Shown here: piece by piece, positions 19,083 to 27,399 of the stretch
Position numbering within the stretch: the stretch's first letter is position 1
Layout of the letters: every line of letters begins with the position of its first letter
Virus record (IMG/VR): IMGVR_UViG_3300045911_000012
Coordinates: 1-27,399 of that record
Direction: 5' to 3' (one strand)
DNA from: a virus
Length of the DNA: 27,399 bases
Notes under the pieces: generated by a model
What the model was told of the DNA's origin: nothing
Seen by the model: the letters and a program-made list of their open reading frames with translations, nothing else
Database searches by the model: none
Translations under genes and position numbers: made by a program

Positions 19083-21502
19083 CTGTTGGCCACATCAATC
19101 GTCAACTAGTTGAGAAGTGCCAGCAACTAGGGCTAGAGTATGACTGTCTAGCAGATGGCACTAGTGAGGCGGAACTCGCTATCGTAGCCGAAGCGCCTGG
19201 TGAACGTGAAAGTGAGATGAAGTTGCCGCTTGTTGGTAAGTCAGGACAGATTGTGTGGCGCACGCTGGACAAGATCGGCATCCGGCGTCATCAGTGCTAC
19301 ATAACCAATGTTGTCAAGCGCCAACTTGTTGCACTGTCTGGCCCCAAGTCAGGCATCAGCAAGAACGAGGAACAACACTGGCATGGCCTTGTGCGTTGGG
19401 AGTTGAAGCAACTGCCCAACGTCAAGTATGTGCTAGTGATGGGCAACAAGGCGTTGGAGGCGCTGGTTGGTATTACCGGCATTGACGCTTGGCGAGGCAC
19501 AGTCAAGTTGGTGGATGGCATCTACTACTGCATGACCTACAATGCAGCACACGTCATCCACAAGCCTTCACTAGAACGTGTGCTTGCACTCGACGTGGCC
19601 AAGTTGGACCTTGTGCGGCAGGGTAGGTGGCAAGATCATGAAATCACCACACTCATCAACCCCGCGCCGGATGAGGCCATTGCGTGGTGTGAGAAAATGA
19701 TACAGGAGGCCAAGCCTGTTGCCTTCGACATTGAGACCATGAGTGGAGAGACTGCATGTGTAGGGCTCGCCAATGACCCACACATAGGCATGTGCATCAA
19801 CTTCCGCACACGGGACACGCACACATATAGTGACCGTGACGAACAACGTGTGCGTGTCGCTATCCAGCGTGTGCTCCGTCATCCTCGTGTGCAACTCATA
19901 GCACAGAACGGCGCATTTGACTGTGCCTGGTTATGGTATAAGGACCGCATCAAGGTTGATCCATTGTATATGGACACCCTGCTTGCACATCATACGCTGT
20001 ATCCTATTTGGCCGCACAGTTTGGCCTTTCTGACTTCGCAATACACCACGCACCCCTACTACAAGGACGAGAAGGACGCATGGCGAGAAGGCGGCAACAT
20101 CAACCAGTTCTGGGAATACAATGTGCGTGACTGCTGCATCACGTTGGCTGCTGCTACTGCTATGGAACAGGAGTTGAAGCAGCAGAACCTGTGGGACTTC
20201 TTCACTGGTCACGTGATGCGGCTACAGCCAGTGCTGGTCAGCATGACTGTGCTTGGCAACCGCATTGACTTGCAGATGAAGGCAGAGTTGGCCGCCAAGT
20301 TCGAGGCTGAGGTGGAGCAGTTGCGTTTGCAGTTTGAGCGGGAAGCAGCCGAAGCTGTAAGTGATCCTGACTACAAGGTCAACCCGTTGTCATGGCAACA
20401 ACTAGGTGACTGGATGTTCCGCAAGTTGCGGTTGGTAGGACGTTCCACGTCCACTGACGACAGCAACAGACAATACATCATCAACTCTCCACGCACACCA
20501 GAAAAGGCTCGCCAAGCACTCGTCACACTCAACCGCTTCAAGGAGCAGCACAAGTTGCTTAGCACATACATCAACGCCAAGGTGGACGAGGACGGCCGGA
20601 TGCGCAGTGACTACAAGCAGTTTGGCGTGGTCACTGCACCGGGCAGGCTGTCTAGCAGCAAGACACTGTGGGATAGTGGCATGAACCTACAGAACCAACC
20701 TGAAAGTTTGCGTGGCCAGTTCATTGCCGATGATGGTTGCTGCTTCGTCTATTATGACGGTGCACAAGCAGAAGCACGCATCGTGGCGTGGGAGGTGCCC
20801 ATCCCCAAGTGGCAACATCAGTTCGAGATGGCACGGCTGAACCCTGGCACTTACGACGCACACCGGGCCTTGGCTGCGGAGATGTGGCACATTTCATACG
20901 ACGATGTGCCCAAGAAGGACTGGGATGAAGCAACCAACAAGCACACACTGCGCTACATCGCCAAGCGTTGTCGGCACGGGCTCAACTATCGTATGCAGGC
21001 TGCACGTCTGGCAGAGGTGACCGGTCTAACGCTAGTCGAAGCAACAGAAGCATACAATGCATACCACAACGCCACACCGGAGTTGCGTAAGTGGTGGCAA
21101 GACGTGATTGATGAAGCACGCAAGAACCGCATGGTGTTCAACTGCTATGGGCGTAGGCTTGTGTTCCTGGGCAGCACGCTTGACGAGGAGTTGCTCGACG
21201 CCCTGATTGCGTTCAAGCCGCAGTCAGGACTTGGTGACCACGTGACGCGCACCATGTATCTATGCCATGATGACCCTAAGTGGCCAGCCTACGCAAGGAT
21301 AGTGTTCAACAACCACGACAGCATCACAGCCATGTGCCGCATTCAAGACAAGGAGCGTGTTGCAGTCATTATGAAGAAGTATGCAGAAGCGCCGTTGCTC
21401 ATCAAGGGGCAACAACTTATCATCCCTGCGGATGTCAAGGCTAGTGTGCCAGATGCGCAGGGTGTGCATCGTTGGAGCAACCTGAAACCGTTGGAGGTGT
21501 GA
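19079..21502 (+). CDS. DNA polymerase I-family replicase with an N-terminal uracil-DNA-glycosylase-like domain
   Basis: The 807-residue protein has three parts. Residues 1-180 resemble family 4/5 uracil-DNA glycosylases: IVAEAPGERE (35-44), LPLVGKSGQIV (49-59), YITNVVK (74-80) and TYNAAHVIHKPSL (153-165). Residues about 210-360 are a 3'-5' proofreading exonuclease: FDIET (216-220), IAQNGAFDCAW (Exo II) and YNVRD (Exo III). The remainder is a PolA polymerase: motif A YYDGAQAEARIVAW (about 559), motif B RYIAKRCRHGLNYRMQ (about 625), motif C FNNHDSI (about 744). No 5' nuclease domain is present. In the UDG part the usual His-Pro of the TYHPA motif is Asn-Ala, and the Fe-S cysteines look incomplete, so glycosylase activity may be lost. 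Motif C has HDS instead of HDE. ATG 19079 overlaps the kinase stop. Confidence 0.93.
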   Translation: MTVGHINRQLVEKCQQLGLEYDCLADGTSEAELAIVAEAPGERESEMKLPLVGKSGQIVWRTLDKIGIRRHQCYITNVVKRQLVALSGPKSGISKNEEQHWHGLVRWELKQLPNVKYVLVMGNKALEALVGITGIDAWRGTVKLVDGIYYCMTYNAAHVIHKPSLERVLALDVAKLDLVRQGRWQDHEITTLINPAPDEAIAWCEKMIQEAKPVAFDIETMSGETACVGLANDPHIGMCINFRTRDTHTYSDRDEQRVRVAIQRVLRHPRVQLIAQNGAFDCAWLWYKDRIKVDPLYMDTLLAHHTLYPIWPHSLAFLTSQYTTHPYYKDEKDAWREGGNINQFWEYNVRDCCITLAAATAMEQELKQQNLWDFFTGHVMRLQPVLVSMTVLGNRIDLQMKAELAAKFEAEVEQLRLQFEREAAEAVSDPDYKVNPLSWQQLGDWMFRKLRLVGRSTSTDDSNRQYIINSPRTPEKARQALVTLNRFKEQHKLLSTYINAKVDEDGRMRSDYKQFGVVTAPGRLSSSKTLWDSGMNLQNQPESLRGQFIADDGCCFVYYDGAQAEARIVAWEVPIPKWQHQFEMARLNPGTYDAHRALAAEMWHISYDDVPKKDWDEATNKHTLRYIAKRCRHGLNYRMQAARLAEVTGLTLVEATEAYNAYHNATPELRKWWQDVIDEARKNRMVFNCYGRRLVFLGSTLDEELLDALIAFKPQSGLGDHVTRTMYLCHDDPKWPAYARIVFNNHDSITAMCRIQDKERVAVIMKKYAEAPLLIKGQQLIIPADVKASVPDAQGVHRWSNLKPLEV

Positions 21503-21504
21503 CT

Positions 21505-21744
21505 ATGGTTGATGCTAAGAACCCCAACAACCGGTCCGATGCGCTCGCCGCCGCCTACCGCGCCGGGGCGGAGGCGATGCGGGAGGCGTGTGCGACTGTC
21601 GCTGATCATCAAGGATGGGGCTTCAATAACCGGGCGAAGTTCCGTTTTTCAGACTACGAGGAGGGAACTTACGACAAAGCCGACGATATTGCCGCTGCCA
21701 TCCGCAAACTGCCAATCCCAAACCCGAAGGACGCCGCGCCGTGA
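21505..21744 (+). CDS. Small phage protein, unknown, compositionally distinct
   Basis: The 79-residue product starts at ATG 21505 with GGAGGT seven bases upstream; a start 11 codons earlier lies inside the polymerase gene. Residues about 17-32 (AYRAGAEAMREACATV) form a helix seen in many small phage proteins of the type 'AYRAGAEAMRExaA...', and the end, YDKADDIAAAIRKLPIPNP, matches their usual close. The role of these proteins is unknown. Its codons are much richer in GCC, CCG and CGC than those of the flanking polymerase and HTH genes, suggesting recent acquisition. Its stop overlaps the next GTG start. Confidence 0.72.
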   Translation: MVDAKNPNNRSDALAAAYRAGAEAMREACATVADHQGWGFNNRAKFRFSDYEEGTYDKADDIAAAIRKLPIPNPKDAAP

Positions 21745-22097
21745 AAAACACACTATCACTAATCGCACAGGAGTTGCGACGGCTCAAGCCTGAACAACTC
21801 ACGCAACTGTGCGCGATGCTTGGCTATCGGCCTGCACCAAAGCCACGCCAGCCCAAGCGCAAGCCTACTGTTGACATGGTAGAACAAGTAAGGCTTGGAC
21901 GGGAACAAGGGCTGTCACAAAAAGAGATTGGCGAGTTGCTAGGTCGTGATGAGACATGGGTTCGTAATGTGATCTATACCTACAAGTTGTCGCAGGGCTC
22001 TCCTGCATCTATGCGCGCAATAAAGGCTGCTGCCACGCGACAAGCACAAGTAGTGCATAGCGGCTACGAGAACAAGAGCACAAGCAAGGAGGACTAA
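21741..22097 (+). CDS. Helix-turn-helix DNA-binding protein (GTG start)
   Basis: The 118-residue protein has a helical N-terminus (LIAQELRRLKPEQLTQLCAM), a basic linker (APKPRQPKRKPTVDMVEQVR), and a homeodomain-like/sigma-region-4-like HTH at about residues 58-82, EQGLSQKEIGELLGRDETWVRNVI. This could be a transcription regulator or an origin-binding replication factor, since it sits between the polymerase and the helicase-like gene. GTG 21741 overlaps the preceding TGA as GTGA. The Lys/Ser-rich tail is probably disordered. No ligand domain is visible. Confidence 0.75.
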   Translation: MKNTLSLIAQELRRLKPEQLTQLCAMLGYRPAPKPRQPKRKPTVDMVEQVRLGREQGLSQKEIGELLGRDETWVRNVIYTYKLSQGSPASMRAIKAAATRQAQVVHSGYENKSTSKED

Positions 22098-23336
22098 ATG
22101 TTCCGTCCTAAGGAGTCCACCTTCCTGCATCACTACATGCAGTGGTGCAGTGGGCTAGAAACCAATCGCAACTATGACCTGTGGGGAGGACTGTGGGTCC
22201 TCTCCAACGCAGTCAGCCGTGTAGCAGTGGTTGACCGTCCAGGCATCCCCGTGTTCCTCAACCAATACATCATCTTCGTTGCAGAGAGTGGCATCACACG
22301 CAAGTCAACAGCAGTCAGCAAGGCAGAACAGTTGTTGTCACAGTTCCAAGACCCCTACCGCATTGACATTGCTGGCAGGGTGACGGCCGCACAGTTGCAG
22401 AACGCACTCTCCAAACTGCCTGAGGACGTTCCCCACAGCCACATTGCCATCACTGCTAGTGAGTTGGTGACTGTGTTGGGCAGGGATGGTGGCACCTACA
22501 ACATTCCAGGACTGCTGACTGACTTGTATGACTGCCCCAACCTCCGCACACGCATCATTGGCGAGGTGCGACTAGTCATTGAGCGTGTGTATCCCACACT
22601 GTTGGGCGCATCCACACCCACATGGCTAGCACAAGCAGTGAACCCTGCCGTCATTGAGGGAGGGTTCACAAGTCGTTGCCTGTTTGTGTATGAGGAACGG
22701 CCAAAGAAGATGGTCCCGTGGCCTGATCCCATGCCCAAACTCGAGATGCTTATGCTGGAACAGTTACGGGATGCACGCACAAAGGCAGAGAAGGTGCAAC
22801 GTATTCAGTTGAACGAGAAGGCCAAGGCGTTCTTCACGTTGTGGTATGTCAATCGGCCAACACCACCTGCATCTGATGCGTTTGCGATGTCATTCTTTGC
22901 TCGTGAGGATCATCACGTTCTACGTGCGGCAGGGCTGTTGGCAATCAACGACGGCAGCTTTGAGGTGCAACTGTCACAGATGAAGTCTGCCGTGGCATTG
23001 ATAGAAAGCGTAAAGCGCGGTGCTGGAGACCTGTTCTCTATCAGCCTGCATGAACGTCGCATATTGGCAGGGGTGGACCGCCTGCTAGCGGTGCTCATCA
23101 AAGCAGGCAGTCATGGAATCACCAAGTCTGAGCTTGTGTTCAAGCTGCGTGAATACATGAACGTCACGGAGCGCGACATGCTGCTAGACCTGCTACACGA
23201 GTTGGACATGGTGCAGAAGTTTGAGTTGCGTGGTGCCCCTGGCAGGCCGACCTTCCTCTACCGGGGCACCACGCTACTGCTAGACAACGAGGCGCGCGAA
23301 CAGTTCACTGACCGCGTGAAGGCTGTGTTGGCGTAA
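22098..23336 (+). CDS. P-loop helicase/primase-like replication protein (DUF3987-like)
   Basis: The 412-residue protein has a variant P-loop, IIFVAESGITRKSTAVSKAE, near residues 58-77. A Walker B-like hydrophobic strand follows (SHIAITASELVTVLG, about 115), then TLLGASTPTWLAQAV (about 173) and VIEGGFTSRCLFVYEE (about 188), the sensor and Arg-finger arrangement of DUF3987/D5-like phage ATPases. The C-terminal 100 residues form a winged-helix-like domain (GSHGITKSELVFKLREYMNV). No primase active site is visible, so it is probably the replicative helicase or its loader. AAGGAGG lies eight bases before the ATG. Its 3' end overlaps the convergent giant virion gene by 32 bases with no terminator between them. 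Confidence 0.72.
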   Translation: MFRPKESTFLHHYMQWCSGLETNRNYDLWGGLWVLSNAVSRVAVVDRPGIPVFLNQYIIFVAESGITRKSTAVSKAEQLLSQFQDPYRIDIAGRVTAAQLQNALSKLPEDVPHSHIAITASELVTVLGRDGGTYNIPGLLTDLYDCPNLRTRIIGEVRLVIERVYPTLLGASTPTWLAQAVNPAVIEGGFTSRCLFVYEERPKKMVPWPDPMPKLEMLMLEQLRDARTKAEKVQRIQLNEKAKAFFTLWYVNRPTPPASDAFAMSFFAREDHHVLRAAGLLAINDGSFEVQLSQMKSAVALIESVKRGAGDLFSISLHERRILAGVDRLLAVLIKAGSHGITKSELVFKLREYMNVTERDMLLDLLHELDMVQKFELRGAPGRPTFLYRGTTLLLDNEAREQFTDRVKAVLA

Positions 23337-26300
23337 ACTGTCTCATACCGCGTGCCGGGTTGAAGTTCTCTATGCGGAACTGTATGCCGAACTCGTTGCT
23401 GATGTGCTGTTCCAAGTTCACAATGCTCTCAACTATGCGAACGTTGACATCACGAATACGGTTGGCTATCCAGTTCTGGCCGTAACGCAGCGCTATTGGA
23501 TCACGACGCAGTATAGAATCACTGTTGAGTGCAATCATTGCTGAGTATAGGCTGTTGCGTTCATCCCGCAGTGACTGCATGTTGTTGAACCCACGCACTA
23601 CTTGTTGCACAATAGCACGCATTGGTGCCTGATCTTGTGGTGGCAGGCGATCCAACCAGTCATACTGCGTTTCAACAAACCGTTCACGGCCACTTCCCAA
23701 CACGCCAGGACGTGTCACGTCGCGGCTGCCTTGCTGCAACTCACGCATCTTACGCTCGATGTCTCGCACGTACTCTGACGTGATGTCAAACGATGGCTGA
23801 CTGCGTGGACCAGACAGCAGAGGTGCAGCAATAGTTACACGGTCACCAAACCGTTGCCCAATGATGTCACCTAATGCTGACAGCATGGGTCGTGCATCTT
23901 GCTGCAACCTGCGCTGCGCAGCCTCTAGGTCCTCTTGGTCCATAAACATTGGCATCATGCGCGCGACAAACTGTCCAACACTGCCCCAACTGTTCAACAC
24001 GTTGACAAACCAGTTGGGCATAGTGTCAGTGTATGTCTGACCCTCGAAGTATCCTCCTGCACCACGTCGTTCTGTTGGTTGCAGTGATGGCCGGATGCTG
24101 ATAAAGTCACGCATGTCATAGCCTGCGGCACCAACTGCACTAGCAATGAGTGGAGGCGGTGCCAACTCACCCATACCGCGTTGCAGTGCTTCCCACATGG
24201 CATAGGTGTGACGCTCCTCAATCAGCCGACGCAGCAACTCACGGTTCTGCCGCATGCCTTCGGAGTAGAACCTTGGGTCATCTGCTCCCAACGTTGACAG
24301 CAGAATGGCCTGTGCAGCGGCAACAAGCGGACCCAATGGTTGGTCATAAGGCACACGCAGCGCCTGCTCGATAGGCAGTCCAGGCAGGTAGAATGGCAGT
24401 GTGCCTGCTACACGGTTAGGGGCATTGAACACCAAGTCCCGCACACGTGTAGGCTCTAGGCCATTTGCAATATCCTCCTCGTCTTGCACCATGGCATTGT
24501 AGAGGGATAGCGTGGTTGGTATAATCACGCTAGTGACCATAGCCATTGTCGTGCGCACTGGGTTCTCACGGAACATCTTGCCGTACTGTGCCAACCCCTG
24601 CTTCATGATGGTAGCATACATGAAGGTAGATTCTATGCCCTGCATAGTGCGATTAGCAGGACGCAGTGCAGGGTCGCCAGTAACACGGCGCACATGGCTG
24701 GTCAGCACACTAAGTGCTTGTTCACGTTCTGGCGAAGCCGTTCTCCGTGTAGTCGTAACACCACGGTCCTCAGGCTGCACATTGTACATGCGCATGTAGT
24801 CGTCACGGTTGAGACGATACACCATAGACTGTGGCGACGACGCTATAATATCGAACGCTTCACGTGCAAGCTGCCACGTCTCCACAACCTTTGCACTAAG
24901 GGGGCTGCGGATGAGTGCATCACCAACCAACTCACGCAGTTCACGTATGTTGGTGGGGAAGTACCAGTCACGTGGGCGCACTGCTTGATACGAAGGAGAC
25001 AACGCCGACACCGATGGAGGCGCACCACCTGTGAAGTCAGCACCAGTGATGGGGTTGTTGCCGATAGCACCCATACGCCGCATCTCGGCATAGATGCTGT
25101 TCTCGTATATGTCATCAAGACGGCGTAGCAGTGCTGCCAGTCGCTCACCACCAACCATCTTACGAACGAGGCTGCGACTAGATAGCAACTCACGGCGGGT
25201 GACATCAGACAACACCCGCACACTCATTGCTGCAAAGTCTTGCGCCATCGCCCATGCGATGCCGGGATACATTGTGGGATCAAGCATACCGAGGGTAAGG
25301 CGGTCATTGGTAACACGGCGCAGCAGACGGTCCAACCTGCCAGTGGGCAGTCGGTTCATTGGTGCTGCGGTCATCAACCACGTGGTGTAGATGGCTGACA
25401 TGGGTGCTTGCACGGGACCAGTCAGCGCTGCCAGCACACCAGTCGTCAACTCCTGGCCCCACAGACGTGTGGTATTGAGGATGCCTCCTGTCATAGAAGG
25501 TGCACTGCGCAGTGCCTGATACACTTCAGGCACATATATCTGCGTACTGTACTGCTCACCGTTCTCCCACCACCTAATGGTGTTGGCACGGTCATCAGGA
25601 TTAGGCACGTCGCCGCGTTGCACAGTGCCAATGATGTTCTTGGACAGTCGAGGGTTCTGTGTAGGGTTCTGCCGTGCGGCAGCCTGGATGCGCTCCAAGC
25701 CACGAATGACGTTGCCGCGTGCGCGGTTCAACTCTGTTTCAGTAATCATGCGGATGTCGTAGTCCAACCGAGCGTCCACATATGATTGTGGACGGTCGCT
25801 CAGACCGCCTTCCTGCACACGGCGCAGCGACATGTAGCCGGTGTTCACATCGTATGGGTTGTAGTCTGGCACATAGTGGACATTCGCGTTGCGCCACTTA
25901 GCAGCCATAGCAGGCGTGATGCGTCCAGCACGCACAAGATACTGGCGTCGGCTCTCTGCCCATGCAGCGTGTTCGTTGATGTATTCCCGCACCTGTGGCG
26001 ACCGGCGCATGATCGCTGCCAAGTCTGCCTCAATGGATGCCAACGAACGGTCGGTCATGCCTACACGCGCAGGCTCGTTGGGGGCAATGCGCGACATAGT
26101 GCCAGCTTGCAACGCACGCATGCGGTTAGACAACTCATCCAGCAGTGCCTGCACCTGCACAACGTCGGCATGTAGTGTGGGCTGCTCACGGATGAGCATC
26201 TCCATACGATCCTGCAACTCACGCTGTGAGAACACCGTGCGCTGTGTGCCATCAGGCATGCGGACCGTGCGCAGGTCATAGCCGTCTGGAGCAACCCCAC

Positions 26301-27399
26301 GCTGCAATGCAGCGTGCGCACGGCTCTCACGCACTGCTCGTGCAATAGTCGTCTGCAAGTCAGCATCCAATGCAGCACGATCATTGGGTGTAATAATGCC
26401 AGCCCGCTCCGCTTCTCGCACAAAGCCCCGAGCCGCTGCACTCTCATCTACAACTTGTGTAGCCAACCGCTCACCAATCGTAGGCTGTGCAATGTCAGCA
26501 GGTGGCGGGCTGCCGATAGCAACAGTGTCACGGCCACGCAACTCCTCGCGTGCTAGGCGTGATGCCTGCTGACGGCGAAAGCCTGCAATGCCTGCGCCTA
26601 CAGCACCAGCCGCAACCAACGCAGGCAACGCATTGTCACGTGCAACCTGCAACCATGTGCGGTCATCTGGCACAGGTTGTGCAGGTGTTGTGCTGTAGAA
26701 TATTAGCCGACCGTCTGTTGTTTCAGCCCAATACCCGTCAGGTCCACGCAATGGGTCCGCCGAAGGCGTCGGCGAGGCATCGCTACTACCCACACCAACA
26801 GCATTAGCGCCAGCACCACCACCACCACTTGCTGCTGCTGCCATCGGCGCAGCAGTTGGTGTTTGTGGTGTGGGTGTTTGCGTTGGTTGTGTAGGTGTTG
26901 GTTGTGTTGTTGGTTGTGTTGTTGGTTGTGTACTTGCCTGCCCGTGTCCGGGCCGCACCAACTGCAATGTGCCATCTGGCAACTCAATCCAGTAGTCATT
27001 GTCACTGGGTTGTCCTGCCAACGCATCAAGGCCGCTGAATGCCAAGTCAACTGCAGCACCACCTGCAATGTTTGCACCAATGCGTCCCGCAGTGAGGGGT
27101 ATTGTGACGGGTGTCAATGCTTCTGCAACATTGACTGCCGCACGCACTGGGCGTGGTGCCCGTGCAATCGCTGCTCCAATCTGTGCTGCGCGAGGAATGA
27201 GGCTAGCAGGCACACCTACCACACTGCCACCAATAATCTGCGCAAGCGCAGCGCGTGGATCCTCCGTCAACGACACGTCTTGTGTGCCAAGCAGGTTGTT
27301 GAAGAAGTCCCCCATGCGCATTGATACGTCAGCAGCACGTTCGTTGCCGAACATGCCTGCAATGGCAAATGGTGCCTGTGGAACTTGCGTCACACCTCG
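23305..27399 (-). CDS. Giant virion protein resembling injected 'polyvalent' proteins (N-terminus may lie outside)
   Basis: At least 1364 residues are encoded and the frame stays open to the window edge; a GTG at 27393 is possible but not needed. N-terminal Ala/Gly-rich hydrophobic stretches (IIGGSVVGVPASLIP, LVAAGAVGAGIAGF) flank a Thr/Gln/Pro linker with repeated TQPT units. Around residues 480-690 are ITPAMAAKWRNANVHYVPDY, then YVPEVYQALRSAP and a helical block, resembling the large polyvalent-protein-associated domain found in phage proteins thought to be injected with DNA. A membrane-like helix occurs near 945-960 (MVTSVIIPTTLSLYNAM). The C-terminus is Arg/Gln-rich. No protease, lysozyme or RNA polymerase motif was seen. 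A podovirus internal/ejection protein is the most likely role. Confidence 0.7.
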   Translation of the reverse strand, partial: RGVTQVPQAPFAIAGMFGNERAADVSMRMGDFFNNLLGTQDVSLTEDPRAALAQIIGGSVVGVPASLIPRAAQIGAAIARAPRPVRAAVNVAEALTPVTIPLTAGRIGANIAGGAAVDLAFSGLDALAGQPSDNDYWIELPDGTLQLVRPGHGQASTQPTTQPTTQPTPTQPTQTPTPQTPTAAPMAAAASGGGGAGANAVGVGSSDASPTPSADPLRGPDGYWAETTDGRLIFYSTTPAQPVPDDRTWLQVARDNALPALVAAGAVGAGIAGFRRQQASRLAREELRGRDTVAIGSPPPADIAQPTIGERLATQVVDESAAARGFVREAERAGIITPNDRAALDADLQTTIARAVRESRAHAALQRGVAPDGYDLRTVRMPDGTQRTVFSQRELQDRMEMLIREQPTLHADVVQVQALLDELSNRMRALQAGTMSRIAPNEPARVGMTDRSLASIEADLAAIMRRSPQVREYINEHAAWAESRRQYLVRAGRITPAMAAKWRNANVHYVPDYNPYDVNTGYMSLRRVQEGGLSDRPQSYVDARLDYDIRMITETELNRARGNVIRGLERIQAAARQNPTQNPRLSKNIIGTVQRGDVPNPDDRANTIRWWENGEQYSTQIYVPEVYQALRSAPSMTGGILNTTRLWGQELTTGVLAALTGPVQAPMSAIYTTWLMTAAPMNRLPTGRLDRLLRRVTNDRLTLGMLDPTMYPGIAWAMAQDFAAMSVRVLSDVTRRELLSSRSLVRKMVGGERLAALLRRLDDIYENSIYAEMRRMGAIGNNPITGADFTGGAPPSVSALSPSYQAVRPRDWYFPTNIRELRELVGDALIRSPLSAKVVETWQLAREAFDIIASSPQSMVYRLNRDDYMRMYNVQPEDRGVTTTRRTASPEREQALSVLTSHVRRVTGDPALRPANRTMQGIESTFMYATIMKQGLAQYGKMFRENPVRTTMAMVTSVIIPTTLSLYNAMVQDEEDIANGLEPTRVRDLVFNAPNRVAGTLPFYLPGLPIEQALRVPYDQPLGPLVAAAQAILLSTLGADDPRFYSEGMRQNRELLRRLIEERHTYAMWEALQRGMGELAPPPLIASAVGAAGYDMRDFISIRPSLQPTERRGAGGYFEGQTYTDTMPNWFVNVLNSWGSVGQFVARMMPMFMDQEDLEAAQRRLQQDARPMLSALGDIIGQRFGDRVTIAAPLLSGPRSQPSFDITSEYVRDIERKMRELQQGSRDVTRPGVLGSGRERFVETQYDWLDRLPPQDQAPMRAIVQQVVRGFNNMQSLRDERNSLYSAMIALNSDSILRRDPIALRYGQNWIANRIRDVNVRIVESIVNLEQHISNEFGIQFRIENFNPARGMRQFTPTQPSRGQ

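Noticed and set aside
1-27399. Amber (TAG) codon reassignment suggested by the TAG at codon 3 of the 4282-4500 frame
   Set aside because: TAG is the stop of several other genes (for example those ending at 10686, 13124 and 15997), and the large genes contain no in-frame TAG.
1-27399. Temperate-phage functions (integrase, attachment site, CI/Cro-type switch)
   Set aside because: No integrase or excisionase motif and no divergent repressor pair were found. The HTH and RHH proteins lie inside the replication operon, so lifestyle cannot be decided from this window.

Overview
This window is part of a tailed double-stranded DNA bacteriophage genome (Caudoviricetes). It carries terminase, portal, tail-fibre and lysis genes, a phage-type replication and recombination set, and very tight gene packing with many ATGA/TGATG stop-start overlaps. 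A lipoprotein with a clean lipobox beside a membrane/coiled-coil protein looks like a spanin pair, so the host is probably Gram-negative, most likely a proteobacterium. No integrase, repressor/Cro pair, RNA polymerase, tRNA or CRISPR array was recognised here.

Layout. (1) 1-6712, minus strand: late genes read leftward from a promoter near 6780. They are two unknown probable virion proteins, a small-terminase candidate with a TTG start, two small tail-associated reading frames (one broken by an amber codon), a tail fibre and its small partner, a lysis cassette (spanin-like, holin-like, lipoprotein), the large terminase, and the N-terminal part of the portal. (2) 6796-7544: a low-complexity divergent region with a 27-bp AT-only tandem repeat, G/T-rich direct repeats and a mirror A/C-rich tract. 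It is a candidate replication origin. (3) 7545-13124, plus strand: many small early genes of unknown function, served by sigma70-like promoters with exactly 17-bp spacers, strong terminators and strikingly structured leader RNAs. (4) 13253-23336, plus strand: the replication/recombination operon. It encodes a Cas4/RecB-like nuclease, a Sak4-like RecA-fold ATPase, an SSB-like protein, an RHH protein, a RecD-like helicase, a dNMP kinase, a UDG-like/DNA polymerase I fusion, an HTH protein and a P-loop helicase/primase-like protein. (5) 23305-27399, minus strand: one giant virion protein resembling injected 'polyvalent' proteins, still open at the window edge and convergent with the early operon.

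Rightward early genes and leftward late genes diverge near 6.8-7.5 kb and converge near 23.3 kb. The minus-strand genes at both window ends would form one late operon if the genome is circular or circularly permuted (inference).

The least explained material is the RNA-level architecture of the early region. It includes a 7938-8049 leader with interlocking helices, a cloverleaf-like leader at 9323-9385, a compact junction-like element at 16853-16947, and a 13-bp palindrome repeated upstream of three successive genes. All structures were found by eye and have not been folded computationally.
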